Shown: positions 49,828-59,246, numbered from the stretch's first letter. The stretch: DNA of 64,000 nucleotides from an uncultured Oscillibacter sp. (GCA_947365245.1 CANAWG010000001.1:124001-188000); one strand, 5' to 3'. Made by a program: numbers and translations. The notes: a model not told the origin generated them from the letters alone.

Positions 49828-50871
49828 ATGCAGAAGAAAGGCAACAAGTACGGCACCCACCGCGTTATCGAGCCCAAGGGCGTTTTGACCCAGGCCGCCC
49901 AGAAAATCGACAACAACATGGACGAGATCTACTCCAACGAGATTCTGTGCAACGTCACCGCTCTGAACATCGACTCCGCCTCTTTCACCCAGATCTCCGA
50001 CGCCTGCGGCGGCGACGAGACCAAGATCGGCGAGATGATTATGGGCATCGTGGCCGAGCGCGGCAAGCAGCAGAACCCCGTCACCGGCTCCGGCGGCATG
50101 TTCATGGGCAACGTTGCCAAGATCGGCGACGATCTCAAGGGCAAGATCGACCTCAAGGAGGGCGACAAGATCGTCTCCCTGGTGTCCCTGTCTCTGACTC
50201 CCCTGAAGATCAACAAGATCAAGGCCATCCACAAGGAGATCGACCGCGTGGACGTGGACGCCCAGGCGATCCTGTTTGAGAGCGGCATCTACGCCAAGAT
50301 GCCCGACGATATGCCCGAGCCCCTGGCCCTGGCCGCTCTGGACGTGGCCGGCGCTCCCGCCCAGGCCCGCAAGCTCCCCAAGGAGGGCGACAGCGTCCTG
50401 ATCCTGGGCGCCAACGGCAAGTCCGGCGTGCTGTGCGGCTATGAGGCCATGAAGAAGGTCGGCCCCAAGGGCAAGGTCGTGGGCGTCGTCCGCAACCCCA
50501 AGCAGGTCGCCGACCTGAAGGAGCTGGGCGTCTACACCGACATCGTCGTGGCCGACTGCACCCGCCCCGTGGACGTGATGGAGGCCGCTCTGGCCGCCAA
50601 CGACGGCAAGGAGTACGACATCTCCATCTGCTGCGTCAACATCGAGAGCTGCGAGATGTCCGCCATCCTGCCCGTCCGTGACGACGGCCTGGTGTACTTC
50701 TTCTCCATGGCCACCTCTTTCACCAAGGCGGCCCTGGGCGCCGAGGGCATCGGCAAGGACGTCACCATGATCGTGGGCAACGGCTACACCAAGGACCACG
50801 CCAACATCACCCTGAACGTCCTCCGGGAGAACGCGAAGCTGCGCAAGCTGTTCGAGGAGAAGTACGTCTGA
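49828..50871 (+). CDS. kdd: 3,5-diaminohexanoate dehydrogenase
   Basis: 347 residues. It begins KKGNKYGTHRVIEPKGVLTQAA, typical of Kdd, and has a Rossmann dinucleotide site in VLILGANGKSGVLCGYEA (~190). It oxidises L-erythro-3,5-diaminohexanoate to 5-amino-3-oxohexanoate with NAD(P)+. GAGGAGG precedes the ATG at 49828. A 100-base gap after kce contains nothing notable. Several lysine-pathway genes here (kce, kdd) show strong AAG/GAG/GGC codon preference, as expected for highly expressed genes. Confidence 0.95.
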   Translation: MQKKGNKYGTHRVIEPKGVLTQAAQKIDNNMDEIYSNEILCNVTALNIDSASFTQISDACGGDETKIGEMIMGIVAERGKQQNPVTGSGGMFMGNVAKIGDDLKGKIDLKEGDKIVSLVSLSLTPLKINKIKAIHKEIDRVDVDAQAILFESGIYAKMPDDMPEPLALAALDVAGAPAQARKLPKEGDSVLILGANGKSGVLCGYEAMKKVGPKGKVVGVVRNPKQVADLKELGVYTDIVVADCTRPVDVMEAALAANDGKEYDISICCVNIESCEMSAILPVRDDGLVYFFSMATSFTKAALGAEGIGKDVTMIVGNGYTKDHANITLNVLRENAKLRKLFEEKYV

Positions 50872-50911
50872 TCCCCGCCCCGCGATACTATAAAGTGGAG
50901 GTAACTCAATT

Positions 50912-52177
50912 ATGAAAGTTTCCCGTCGTGCTGAACTGTTCCCCAACGTCACCGACGCCGAGTGGAACGATTGGAAATGGCAGGTCAAAAACCGCGTTGA
51001 GACCCTGGAGGACCTGAAGAAGTACGTCTCCCTGACCCCCGAGGAGGAAGAGGGCGTCAAGGCGTGCCTGGGCACGCTGCGCATGGCCATCACCCCCTAC
51101 TACCTCTCTCTGATCGATCCCAACGATCCCCACGACCCCATCCGCCGTCAGGCCGTCCCCACCGCGCTGGAGCTGCACCAGGCCGACTCCGACCTGCTGG
51201 ACCCCCTGCACGAGGATGAGGACTCCCCGGCTCCGGGTCTGACCCACCGCTATCCGGACCGCTGCCTGCTGCTGATCACCGACCAGTGCTCCATGTACTG
51301 CCGCCACTGCACCCGCCGGCGCTTCGCCGGTCAGAACGACGCCGGCCTCCCGGTGGACCAGGTGGATCAGGCCATCGAGTACATCCGCAAGACGCCCGTC
51401 ATCCGCGACGTGCTGCTCTCCGGCGGCGACGCCCTGCTCTGCTCCGACGAGCGGCTGGAGTACATCATCTCCAAGCTCCGGGAGATCCCTCACGTGGAGA
51501 TCGTCCGCATCGGCTCCCGCACCCCGGTGGTCTGCCCTCAGCGCATCACCCCCGAGCTGTGCGCCATGCTGAAGAAATATCACCCCATCTGGCTGAACAC
51601 CCACTTCAACCACCCCAACGAGATCACTCCCGAGTCCTCCAAGGCCTGCCAGATGCTGGCTGACGCCGGCATCCCCCTGGGCAACCAGAGCGTGCTGCTG
51701 GCCGGCGTGAACGACTGCGTCCACACCATGAAGAAGCTGGTCAATGAGCTGGTGAAGATCCGGGTCCGCCCCTACTACATCTACCAGTGCGACCTGTCCA
51801 TGGGTCTGGAGCACTTCCGTACCCCCGTCAGCAAGGGCATCGAGATCATCGAGGCTCTGCGGGGCCACACCTCCGGCTTCTGCGTGCCCACTTTCGTGGT
51901 GGACGCCCCCGGCGGCGGCGGCAAGACTCCCGTCATGCCCCAGTATGTCATCTCCCAGACGCCGCACAAGGTCATTCTCCGCAACTACGAGGGCGTCATC
52001 ACCACCTACACCGAGCCCGAGCACTACGAGGAGACCTGCCAGTGCGAGTACTGCCGCGCCGAGCGGGAGGGCAAGCGCAAGACGGAGCTCATGGGTGTCG
52101 CCGGACTGGAGCGGGGCCAGGCCCTGTCCATGGAGCCCGCCAACCTGGAGCGCCACAAGCGTTCTCACCACGAGTAA
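50912..52177 (+). CDS. kamA: L-lysine 2,3-aminomutase
   Basis: 421 residues, the length of the clostridial enzyme. The radical-SAM cluster motif CX3CX2C is at CSMYCRHC (~126-133), the SAM site nearby in LLSGGDALLC, and the PLP lysine in APGGGGKTP (~337). It converts L-lysine to L-beta-lysine. The C-terminal Cys motif (CQCEYC, ~378) matches the zinc-binding cysteines of this family. AAAGTGGAGG precedes the ATG. Confidence 0.96.
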   Translation: MKVSRRAELFPNVTDAEWNDWKWQVKNRVETLEDLKKYVSLTPEEEEGVKACLGTLRMAITPYYLSLIDPNDPHDPIRRQAVPTALELHQADSDLLDPLHEDEDSPAPGLTHRYPDRCLLLITDQCSMYCRHCTRRRFAGQNDAGLPVDQVDQAIEYIRKTPVIRDVLLSGGDALLCSDERLEYIISKLREIPHVEIVRIGSRTPVVCPQRITPELCAMLKKYHPIWLNTHFNHPNEITPESSKACQMLADAGIPLGNQSVLLAGVNDCVHTMKKLVNELVKIRVRPYYIYQCDLSMGLEHFRTPVSKGIEIIEALRGHTSGFCVPTFVVDAPGGGGKTPVMPQYVISQTPHKVILRNYEGVITTYTEPEHYEETCQCEYCRAEREGKRKTELMGVAGLERGQALSMEPANLERHKRSHHE

Positions 52178-52276
52178 TCCCGTACCGGTCTACCCGGGGC
52201 CCCGCCTTGGCGGGTCCCCGGGCGCCGTCCGGTCCGCGGATAATCCAAATAAACAGACGATTGGATGTGAGCGTAC

Positions 52277-53875
52277 TTGAAATCCAAACTGAACCTTGAT
52301 TTTAAGCTGGTGGAGCAGGCCCGCGCCCACGCCGCCCAGGTGGCCGACGAAACCCAGCGGTTTATCGACGGCTACACCACCGTGGCCGTGGAGCGCACCA
52401 TCTGCCGGCTGCTGGGCATCGACGGCGTCAGCGGCGGCGAGGCCCTGGACATCACCGGCGAGAACAGCCTGGGCGTGCCCCTGCCCAGCGTGGTGGTGGA
52501 CCACCTGATGGAAAAGGGCGCGCTGTCCCAGGGCGCCGCTTTCTGGCTGGGCAACGCCATGGTGGAGACCGGCAAGACCCCCCAGGCCCTGGCCGAGGAG
52601 GTGGCCGCCGGCACACTGGATCTGACCGCCCTGCCCGCCCACGCCGAGGCGGACATTCACGCGGTTCTGGCCCCCATCGTGGAGGAGAGCCTGAAGAAGA
52701 TCCGCACCCGCCGCAAGCGCCGGGAGGACTTCATCGCCTCCCACGGCGGCGAGAAGGACGGCCCCTGGGTCTACCTGATCGTGGCCACCGGCAACATCTA
52801 CGAGGACATCGTGCAGGCCACCGCCGCCGCCCGCCAGGGCGCCGACGTCATCGCCGTCATCCGCACCACCGGCCAGTCCCTGCTGGACTACGTGCCCTAC
52901 GGAGCCACCACCGAGGGCTTCGGCGGCACCTACGCCACCCAGGAGAACTTCCGCCTCATGCGGGAGGCCATGGACAAGGTGGGCGAGGAGCTGGGCCGCT
53001 ACATCCGGGTGTGCAACTACTGCTCCGGTCTGTGCATGCCTGAGATCGCCGCCATGGGCGCGTTCGAGGGCCTGGACGTCATGCTGAACGACGCCCTCTA
53101 CGGCATCCTCTTCCGGGACATCAACATGCAGCGCACCCTGGTGGACCAGTCCTTCTCCCGGGCGATCAACGCCTACGCGGGCGTGGTCATCAACACCGGC
53201 GAGGACAACTACCTCACCACGGCCGACGCCGTGGAGGAGGCCCACACCGTGCTGGCCTCCCAGTTCCTCAACGAGGCGTTCGCCCTCAAGGCGGGCCTGC
53301 CGGAGGAGCAGATGGGCCTGGGCCACGCCTTTGAGATCGACCCCGACGTGGAGAACGGCTTTTTGTACGAGCTGGCCCAGGCCGAGATGGCCCGGGAGAT
53401 CTTCCCCAACGCGCCGCTGAAGTACATGCCTCCCACCAAGTTCATGACCGGCAACGTCTTCCGGGGCCATGTGCAGGACGCCCTGTTCAACATGGTGACC
53501 ATCCTGACGGGCCAGAAGATCCACCTGCTGGGCATGATGACCGAGGCCATCCACACTCCTTTCCTGTCCGACCGGTTCCTGGCCATCCAGAACGCCCAGT
53601 ACATCTTCCGCACCATGCGGGACCTGGGCAGCGAGATCGTGTTCAAGGACGGCGGCATCATGCAGAATCGCGCCAACGACGTTTTGAAGAAGGCCACCGA
53701 CCTGCTGGCGCAGATCGAGCAGCTGGGCATCTTCGAGACGCTGGAGCGGGGCATCTTCGCCGACATCAAGCGTCCCCGTGACGGCGGCAAGGGCCTGGAC
53801 GGCGTTGTCAGCAAGGCGCCTGGCTACTTCAACCCGTTCCTGGAACCCATGATGAAAGGGGGTGCCGGCAAATGA
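52277..53875 (+). CDS. kamD: D-lysine/beta-lysine 5,6-aminomutase alpha subunit
   Basis: 532 residues. It begins with KSKLNLDFKLVEQARAHA and contains the highly conserved stretch IVATGNIYEDI, RTTGQSLLDYVPYGATTEGF and NYCSGLCMPEIAAMGA that bind PLP and substrate. With KamE it performs the adenosylcobalamin- and PLP-dependent 5,6-amino shift. The start is a TTG that aligns with known N-termini; the upstream ribosome site is weak, so some translation coupling to kamA is possible across the 100-base gap. The stop overlaps kamE by four bases. Confidence 0.96.
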   Translation: MKSKLNLDFKLVEQARAHAAQVADETQRFIDGYTTVAVERTICRLLGIDGVSGGEALDITGENSLGVPLPSVVVDHLMEKGALSQGAAFWLGNAMVETGKTPQALAEEVAAGTLDLTALPAHAEADIHAVLAPIVEESLKKIRTRRKRREDFIASHGGEKDGPWVYLIVATGNIYEDIVQATAAARQGADVIAVIRTTGQSLLDYVPYGATTEGFGGTYATQENFRLMREAMDKVGEELGRYIRVCNYCSGLCMPEIAAMGAFEGLDVMLNDALYGILFRDINMQRTLVDQSFSRAINAYAGVVINTGEDNYLTTADAVEEAHTVLASQFLNEAFALKAGLPEEQMGLGHAFEIDPDVENGFLYELAQAEMAREIFPNAPLKYMPPTKFMTGNVFRGHVQDALFNMVTILTGQKIHLLGMMTEAIHTPFLSDRFLAIQNAQYIFRTMRDLGSEIVFKDGGIMQNRANDVLKKATDLLAQIEQLGIFETLERGIFADIKRPRDGGKGLDGVVSKAPGYFNPFLEPMMKGGAGK

Positions 53876-54660
53876 GCTCCGGACTGTATCAGATTCGCGA
53901 TAAAAACCTGGACACCACCCTGGACCTGACCCGTTTGAAGCCCTATGGCGACACCATGAACGACGGCAAGGTGCAGACGTCTTTCACCCTCCCGGTGAAG
54001 GACGACGACCGGGGCGCGGCGGCCGCCGTGCTGGTGGCCCAGAAGATGGGCCTGGCGGAGCCCAACGTGGCCCTGCGGCAGAAGCTGGACGAGAACTTCA
54101 CGTTCTACGTGGTCTACGGCTCTCTGACCCACACCGTCAACTACAACGAGATCGTGGTGCAGACCGTCACCGACGAGGTGATGGATATGCACGAGACCGA
54201 CGAGTTCCTCAAAGAGCGCCTGGGCCGCAAGATGGTGGTCATCGGCGCGTCCACCGGCACGGACGCCCACACCGTGGGCATCGACGCCATCATGAACCGC
54301 AAGGGCTTCGCCGGCCACTACGGCCTGGAGCGCTACGAGATGGTGGAGGCCTACAACCTGGGCAGCCAGGTCCCCAACGAGGAGTTTCTGCGCAAGGCCG
54401 CCGAGGTGAACGCCGACGTGGTGCTGGTCTCCCAGACCGTCACCCAGAAAGACGTCCACATCCAGAACCTCACCGAGCTCATCGAGCTGGCGGAGGCCGA
54501 GGGCGTCCGGGAGAAGTACATCTTCTGCTGCGGCGGCGCCCGCATCACCCACGCGCTGGCCAAGGAGCTGGGCTACGACGCGGGCTTCGGCGCCGGCACT
54601 TACGCCGACGACGTGGCCACGTTCACCTCGAAAGAGCTGGTCCGCCGCCTGAACAAGTAA
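53872..54660 (+). CDS. kamE: D-lysine/beta-lysine 5,6-aminomutase beta subunit
   Basis: 262 residues. The cobalamin-binding His133 lies in GTDAHTVGIDA and Lys144, which carries PLP in this enzyme family, in MNRKGFAGHYG, at the same positions as in the well-studied Clostridium enzyme. AAAGGGGG precedes the ATG. Dependence on adenosylcobalamin links this operon to the cobalamin-riboswitch locus about 5 kb downstream. Confidence 0.96.
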   Translation: MSSGLYQIRDKNLDTTLDLTRLKPYGDTMNDGKVQTSFTLPVKDDDRGAAAAVLVAQKMGLAEPNVALRQKLDENFTFYVVYGSLTHTVNYNEIVVQTVTDEVMDMHETDEFLKERLGRKMVVIGASTGTDAHTVGIDAIMNRKGFAGHYGLERYEMVEAYNLGSQVPNEEFLRKAAEVNADVVLVSQTVTQKDVHIQNLTELIELAEAEGVREKYIFCCGGARITHALAKELGYDAGFGAGTYADDVATFTSKELVRRLNK

Positions 54661-54926
54661 TCTGTCCGTTCTGTCCGCGGCGAACGCGAAAGGCCGGGAG
54701 CCCAAACGCTCCCGGCCCCCGGCGGTATCCATGGGTGTGACGTCTATGGAGAGAGGAGACCGCCGAGGACAGGCCGGCTGATTGGGAGTGTCCCCAAGGT
54801 CCTCCGCTTCCACTCAGCAGTTGATTTTGGGATGCACTTCGAGGCATACCCCGCCCCCGCACATTCATCCGCGCGGGCCGCCGGCAGAGAGAACCGGAGG
54901 CCCAAGAGAGAAAAGGAGGTTTCTCA
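54661..54926 (+). other. Gap between kamE and the NhaC-family gene
   Basis: About 265 bases without a gene. A CCGGGAGC/GCTCCCGG hairpin (~54695-54716) without a T-run follows kamE, and may partly end or protect the kam transcript. I see no convincing promoter before the transporter gene, so readthrough from the kam operon is likely. Confidence 0.5.
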
Positions 54927-56591
54927 ATGCAATCCCTGAAAAATCTGAAGGACAGACTCGGCAAAGTCCTGCTGGTCATGTACGCGCTGGTTCCTTTCAT
55001 GACCGTCTTTGCCATGGCCGCTGAGGACGGCCAGAGCAGGTTCTACGGCACCATCTGGTCCCTGGTTCCCCCCGTGGTGGCCATCGGTCTGGCCCTGATC
55101 ACCAAGGAGGTTTACTCCTCGCTGTTTCTGGGCATTCTGGTGGGCTACCTGATCCAGATGGAGTTCAACCCCGTATCCGCCATCACCACGCTGATCGCGG
55201 ACCTGGGCGACAACATCGGCGGCAACGCCGGCATCCTGATCTTCCTGGTGGTCCTGGGCACCATGGTGGCCCTGATGATCCGCGCCGGCGGCTCCAAGGC
55301 CTACGGCGACTGGGCTGTGGAGCACCTGAAGAGCAAGAAGAGCGCCCTGTGGTCCACGTTCATCCTGGCCGCCATCCTGGGCGTGGACGACTACTTCAAC
55401 AACCTGACCACCGGCAACGTCATGCGTCCCGTCACGGACCGGCACCAGATCTCCCGCGCCAAGCTGGCCTACATGTGCGACGCCACCGCCGCCCCCATCT
55501 GCATCATGATGCCCGTCTCCTCCTGGGCCGCCGCCGTCACCGGCGTTATCGACAACGAGGAGCTGGGCTTCCAGATCTTCTGCCGGGCCATTCCCTATAA
55601 CTTCTACGCTGTCCTGACCATCGTCTTCATCATCGTCATGATCGTCCGGGACATCGACTTCGGCCCCATGAAGACCCATGAGGACAACGCCAAGGCGGGC
55701 GACATCTACACCACTCCCGAGCGTCCCTTTGCCGGCGCCGAGGAGATGAAGTTCAACCCCAACGGCAAGGTCATCGACCTGGTGATTCCCGTCATCATCC
55801 TGATCATCGGCTGCGTGGGCGGACTGATGTACGCCGGCTATCTGAACGGCGGCGTGGGCCTGCTGGGCATGTTCGCCAACACCGACGCTTTCGTGGGTCT
55901 GCCTCTGGGCTCCACCGTGGCGCTGATTATCAACTTCATCTACTTCGCCTGCCGCAAGTCCATGAAGTTCACCGAGCTGATGGACTGCCTGCCTGAGGGC
56001 TTCAAGCAGATGGTTCCCGCCATTTTGATCCTGTGCTTCGCCTGGACCATCGGCGGCGTGACCCGTTACGGCCTGGGCGCTCCCGAGTTCGTGGCCGGCC
56101 TGGTGTCCTCTTTCGGTCCCACCCTGTACAACATGCTGCCCGCCGTGATCTTCCTGATCGCCTGCGGCCTGGGCTTCGCCACCGGCACCTCCTGGGGTAC
56201 CTTCGGCATCCTGCTGCCCATCGTGCTGGACGTGTTCACCCCCGGCGGCTTTGCCAACCTCACCGCTGACGCCCTGAACGAGGTGCCCATCCTCATGGTC
56301 GGCATCGGCGCCACTCTGGGCGGCGCGGTCTGCGGCGACCACTGCTCTCCCATCTCCGATACCACCATCATGGCGTCCTCCGGCTCTCAGTGCTACCACA
56401 TCAACCACGTGGTCACCCAGATGCCCTACGCCATGACCGTGGCGGCCATCTCTTTCGTGAACTACGTGATCACCGGCTTCCTCATCAGCTTTGTGCCGGA
56501 GATCGTCTGCCTGCTCATCGCCATCGCCTCCACCATCGTCACCATGCTGGTGATCGACAAGGTGACCAAGTCCAAGAAGGCCGCCGCCTGA
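54927..56591 (+). CDS. NhaC-family antiporter, probable lysine-pathway transporter
   Basis: 554 residues with 11-12 hydrophobic segments. NhaC-type features are ILGVDDYFNNLTTGNVMRPV (~150), ATAAPICIMMPVSSWAA (~190), FATGTSWGTFGILLPI (~415) and GDHCSPISDTTIMASSG (~470). The family exchanges cations for organic substrates, and some members carry amino acids. Its place at the end of the lysine operon suggests lysine uptake coupled to sodium or product exchange, but the substrate is inferred only from position. AAAAGGAGG precedes the ATG; an N-terminal helix resembles a signal anchor. Confidence 0.88.
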   Translation: MQSLKNLKDRLGKVLLVMYALVPFMTVFAMAAEDGQSRFYGTIWSLVPPVVAIGLALITKEVYSSLFLGILVGYLIQMEFNPVSAITTLIADLGDNIGGNAGILIFLVVLGTMVALMIRAGGSKAYGDWAVEHLKSKKSALWSTFILAAILGVDDYFNNLTTGNVMRPVTDRHQISRAKLAYMCDATAAPICIMMPVSSWAAAVTGVIDNEELGFQIFCRAIPYNFYAVLTIVFIIVMIVRDIDFGPMKTHEDNAKAGDIYTTPERPFAGAEEMKFNPNGKVIDLVIPVIILIIGCVGGLMYAGYLNGGVGLLGMFANTDAFVGLPLGSTVALIINFIYFACRKSMKFTELMDCLPEGFKQMVPAILILCFAWTIGGVTRYGLGAPEFVAGLVSSFGPTLYNMLPAVIFLIACGLGFATGTSWGTFGILLPIVLDVFTPGGFANLTADALNEVPILMVGIGATLGGAVCGDHCSPISDTTIMASSGSQCYHINHVVTQMPYAMTVAAISFVNYVITGFLISFVPEIVCLLIAIASTIVTMLVIDKVTKSKKAAA

Positions 56592-56621
56592 TCTCAGGCT
56601 GCGCCTGACTGATCGACACGC

Positions 56622-56665
56622 AATTCCGCTCCACTCCGCCTGGAGTGGAGCGGAATTTGCCTTTT
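56622..56665 (+). terminator. Terminator after the NhaC-family gene
   Basis: AATTCCGCTCCACTCC pairs exactly with its complement around GCCT and is followed by TGCCTTTTA. Confidence 0.88.
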
Positions 56666-56690
56666 AGAGCCTGTTCAGTGTCTCTGCGGC

Positions 56691-56828
56691 TCAGCGCTTC
56701 CCAAAGGCGCGAAACGCGGCCCAGGGGCTCTCGGACCAATACAGCCGTTTCTCGGCGGCGGGTACGCCGGCGAGGTACACCAGGCTCTCTTCCTTCTTCA
56801 TCGTCGCAAACTCACAGATCTTCTTCAT
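56691..56828 (-). CDS. 45-residue small protein divergent from a LysR gene
   Basis: Begins MKKICEFATMKKEESLVYLA and ends with SPWAAFRAFGKR. AAAGGAG lies nine bases before the ATG at 56828 and a promoter TTGTGT-17-TATACT precedes it. No membrane segment or known domain; it is polar and basic at both ends with two Trp near the C-terminus. The gene shares a ~100-base region with the divergent LysR gene, the usual place for a LysR target. Function unknown. The case for a gene rests on promoter, ribosome site and position. Confidence 0.6.
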   Translation of the reverse strand: MKKICEFATMKKEESLVYLAGVPAAEKRLYWSESPWAAFRAFGKR

Positions 56829-56855
56829 AGCTGTATGCTCCTTTCTTGTTTCTGT

Positions 56856-56890
56856 ACCCAGTATACTCTGACCTGTAGCATTACACAAGC
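56856..56890 (-). promoter_or_regulatory. Promoter of the 45-residue protein gene
   Basis: Minus strand TTGTGT and TATACT separated by 17 bases, in the A/T-rich divergent region shared with the LysR gene. Confidence 0.65.
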
Positions 56891-56931
56891 GAATAATTTT
56901 CATGTTTTGCATGAACAAAGGGAATGATTAA

Positions 56932-57810
56932 ATGAACACCATCAAGTGTCAGATCTTTTTAAAGGCCGTGGAACTGGGGAGCATTACACGGGCGGCGGAG
57001 GACATGGGGTACACGCAGTCGGCGGTGAGCCGGTCCATCGCGGACCTGGAGCGGGAGTGGAATGTGACGCTGCTGAACCGCAGCAAGGACGGCGTGACCC
57101 TCACCACCCAGGGGGAGTCCCTGCTGCCGGACATCCAATTTCTGTGCAGCGCCCAGCGGGCGCTGGAGACCCAGGTCTCCGCCCTCCACGGCCTCACCAG
57201 CGGCACGCTGCGGGTGGGCACCTTCACCAGCGTCTCCATCCACTGGCTGCCGGGGATGATGAAGGAGTTCCTGGCCCTCTACCCCGGCATCCGCTTCCAG
57301 CTGGTCAGCCGGTGGGAGTTCACCGAGGTGGAGGATCTGGTGCGGCGGGGGCTGGTGGACTGCGGCTTTCTGGGCCTGCCGGCGGGGGACGGCCTGGACA
57401 TCTCCTTCCTCCGGCGGGACCGTCTGCTGGCGGTGCTGCCCCCGGACCACCCCCTGGCGGAGGCGGAGTGCTACCCCATGGCCCGCCTGGCCCAGGACCC
57501 CTTTATCCTCATCCAGGAGAATCAGGACATGGAGATCTCCCGAATCTTCCAGGAGGAGGGCCTGCGGCCCAACATCCAGTACGCCCTCAGTGACGATTTC
57601 GCCATCCTGGCCATGGTGGAGCAGGGGCTGGGGGTCAGTATCCTCTCGGAGATGCTGGTGCGGAGCACCAGCCGCCATGTCTCCGCCATTCCTCTGGAGC
57701 GGCCCCGCTACCGGGAGATCGGTCTGGCCGTCCGCCGAGGCGGTCCCATCCCGCCCCTGACCCGCCGCTTCCGGGACTTTGCCCTCCAGTGGCTGGAGAG
57801 CACCCCCTGA
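56932..57810 (+). CDS. LysR-family transcriptional regulator
   Basis: 292 residues. The helix-turn-helix runs FLKAVELGSITRAAEDMGYT then SAVSRSIADLEREW (~8-45); the rest is a two-lobed effector domain (GTLRVGTFTSVSIHWLPGMM, given as TLRVGTFTSVSIHWLPG, ~90). It sits between the NhaC-family gene and lysO, divergent from a 45-residue gene. Control of lysine transport genes is plausible but not shown. GGGAATG precedes the ATG weakly. Confidence 0.92.
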   Translation: MNTIKCQIFLKAVELGSITRAAEDMGYTQSAVSRSIADLEREWNVTLLNRSKDGVTLTTQGESLLPDIQFLCSAQRALETQVSALHGLTSGTLRVGTFTSVSIHWLPGMMKEFLALYPGIRFQLVSRWEFTEVEDLVRRGLVDCGFLGLPAGDGLDISFLRRDRLLAVLPPDHPLAEAECYPMARLAQDPFILIQENQDMEISRIFQEEGLRPNIQYALSDDFAILAMVEQGLGVSILSEMLVRSTSRHVSAIPLERPRYREIGLAVRRGGPIPPLTRRFRDFALQWLESTP

Positions 57811-57939
57811 GCCCTCCGCGGGTCCCAAGCTCCATGATTTTTTCACATGGATATCATCTTGATCCTGCGCTTGTGCGAATACCGTGATCCGTGTATACTA
57901 TTATTATAAAGAGAACATATCAAAAAACGGAGTGATATC

Positions 57940-58908
57940 ATGAACACCGCTCTCAGTACCCTTTGGAATCTGGCGGGCCTGATCGCCGCGGTGGCCCTGG
58001 GGGCCTTTCTGGGCTCCCGCCCCGCTGTCAGGGCGAAGCCCCTCCCCTGGCTGAGCAAGCTCCAGCTGGCGGCGCTGATGATTCTGATCGTCTCCCTGGG
58101 CGTGAAGCTGGGCGCCGACGACGAGGTCATCTCCTCCCTGGCGGAGATCGGCTGGACCGCCTTTTTGATCACCGTGGCCGCCATGGCCGGGTCCGTTCTG
58201 GCGCTTTGGCTGCTGCGCCGCTTTGTGCTGCGGCTGGACCGCCGCGGCCTGCCGGCGGGCAGCGGCGAGGAGGCGGAGTCCGGCGGCGAGGGCGGCCAAA
58301 AGGCCGACAACTCCCTGACCAAGTGGATCGTGGGGGCGGTGGCCCTGGGGATGCTGGCGGGCTACTTTCTGGTTCCGGAGTCCATCGTGGCCTACTGCGG
58401 GCAGGTGATCGACCTGGGGCTGTACCTGCTGCTGTTCCTGGTGGGGGTGGACATGGGCCTCCAGGGCACGGTGGTTTCGGACATCAAGGCCGCCGGGTTC
58501 AAGGTGCTGTTAATCCCCGTGGTGGTGGCCGCCGGCTCTCTGGGGGCGGCGGCGCTGGTGGGATTGGCGCTGGAGATCGGCCCCAAGGACGCCATGGCGG
58601 TGTCCGCGGGTCTTGGCTGGTACTCCCTGGCCCCCAGCCTGCTGGCTCCCTACTCCCTGCCGGTCTCCGCGGTGTGCTTTTTGTCCAACGTCATGCGGGA
58701 GGTCTTCTCCATCCTGACCATTCCCCTGGTGGCCCGGCGCGTCGGCTTTGTGGAGAGCGTGGCCCTGCCGGGGGCGGCGGCCATGGACACCGTCCTCCCC
58801 GTGGTGGTGGGCGCTACCCATGAGCGCATCACCATCTACTCCTTTACCAGCGGCGTGATTTTGTCCCTGGCGGTGCCCCTGCTGGTCTCCGCCGTCATGG
58901 CGCTGTGA
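57940..58908 (+). CDS. lysO: LysO-type lysine exporter (DUF340)
   Basis: 322 residues with eight or more hydrophobic helices. The N-terminal quarter is the DUF340 small repeat (LIVSLGVKLGADDEVISSL, ~50), followed by a charged loop (Gly/Glu-rich, ~110-125) and the main domain with LLFLVGVDMGLQG (~170) and GLGWYSLAPSLL (~225). LysO (YbjE) exports lysine and its toxic analogues in Escherichia coli. A second lysine-type exporter in a lysine-degrading locus suggests a need to limit internal pools. GGAGTGAT precedes the ATG. Confidence 0.9.
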   Translation: MNTALSTLWNLAGLIAAVALGAFLGSRPAVRAKPLPWLSKLQLAALMILIVSLGVKLGADDEVISSLAEIGWTAFLITVAAMAGSVLALWLLRRFVLRLDRRGLPAGSGEEAESGGEGGQKADNSLTKWIVGAVALGMLAGYFLVPESIVAYCGQVIDLGLYLLLFLVGVDMGLQGTVVSDIKAAGFKVLLIPVVVAAGSLGAAALVGLALEIGPKDAMAVSAGLGWYSLAPSLLAPYSLPVSAVCFLSNVMREVFSILTIPLVARRVGFVESVALPGAAAMDTVLPVVVGATHERITIYSFTSGVILSLAVPLLVSAVMAL

Positions 58909-58958
58909 GGCCATGATAAACCCACTGTCAACACTGTAAAAAAGAGAGGAGCCTTTTT

Positions 58959-59246
58959 ATGGACGAATCCTGGCGCGAAAAAAAATACTCCCGCTTCACC
59001 CACAGGGACTGCGAGTTCTTCCCCTGCCACAAGGGGGTGGACGAGGCGTCTTTCAACTGCCTCTTCTGCTACTGCCCGCTGTACCTCACCGGGGATCAGT
59101 GCGGGGGGAACTTCACCTATACCGCCTCCGGCATCAAGGACTGCAGCGCCTGCACCATTCCCCACCGGCCGGAGAACTACGGCTATATCCTTCAAAAGTT
59201 CATGGAGGCGTCGGCGAAGCAGTCCGGGCCCCGCGGGGAGACATGA
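58959..59246 (+). CDS. Cysteine-rich small domain protein
   Basis: 95 residues with ten Cys: DCEFFPCHKG, FNCLFCYCPLY, QCGGNF and DCSACTIPHRPENYGYI. This matches the Cys_rich_small family (pfam04071), often found next to cobalamin or cobalt genes, and thought to bind metal. AAGAGAGGAG precedes the ATG. It ends just before the promoter of a cobalamin riboswitch, which fits a role in cobalt or corrinoid metabolism, though no activity is known. Confidence 0.88.
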   Translation: MDESWREKKYSRFTHRDCEFFPCHKGVDEASFNCLFCYCPLYLTGDQCGGNFTYTASGIKDCSACTIPHRPENYGYILQKFMEASAKQSGPRGET

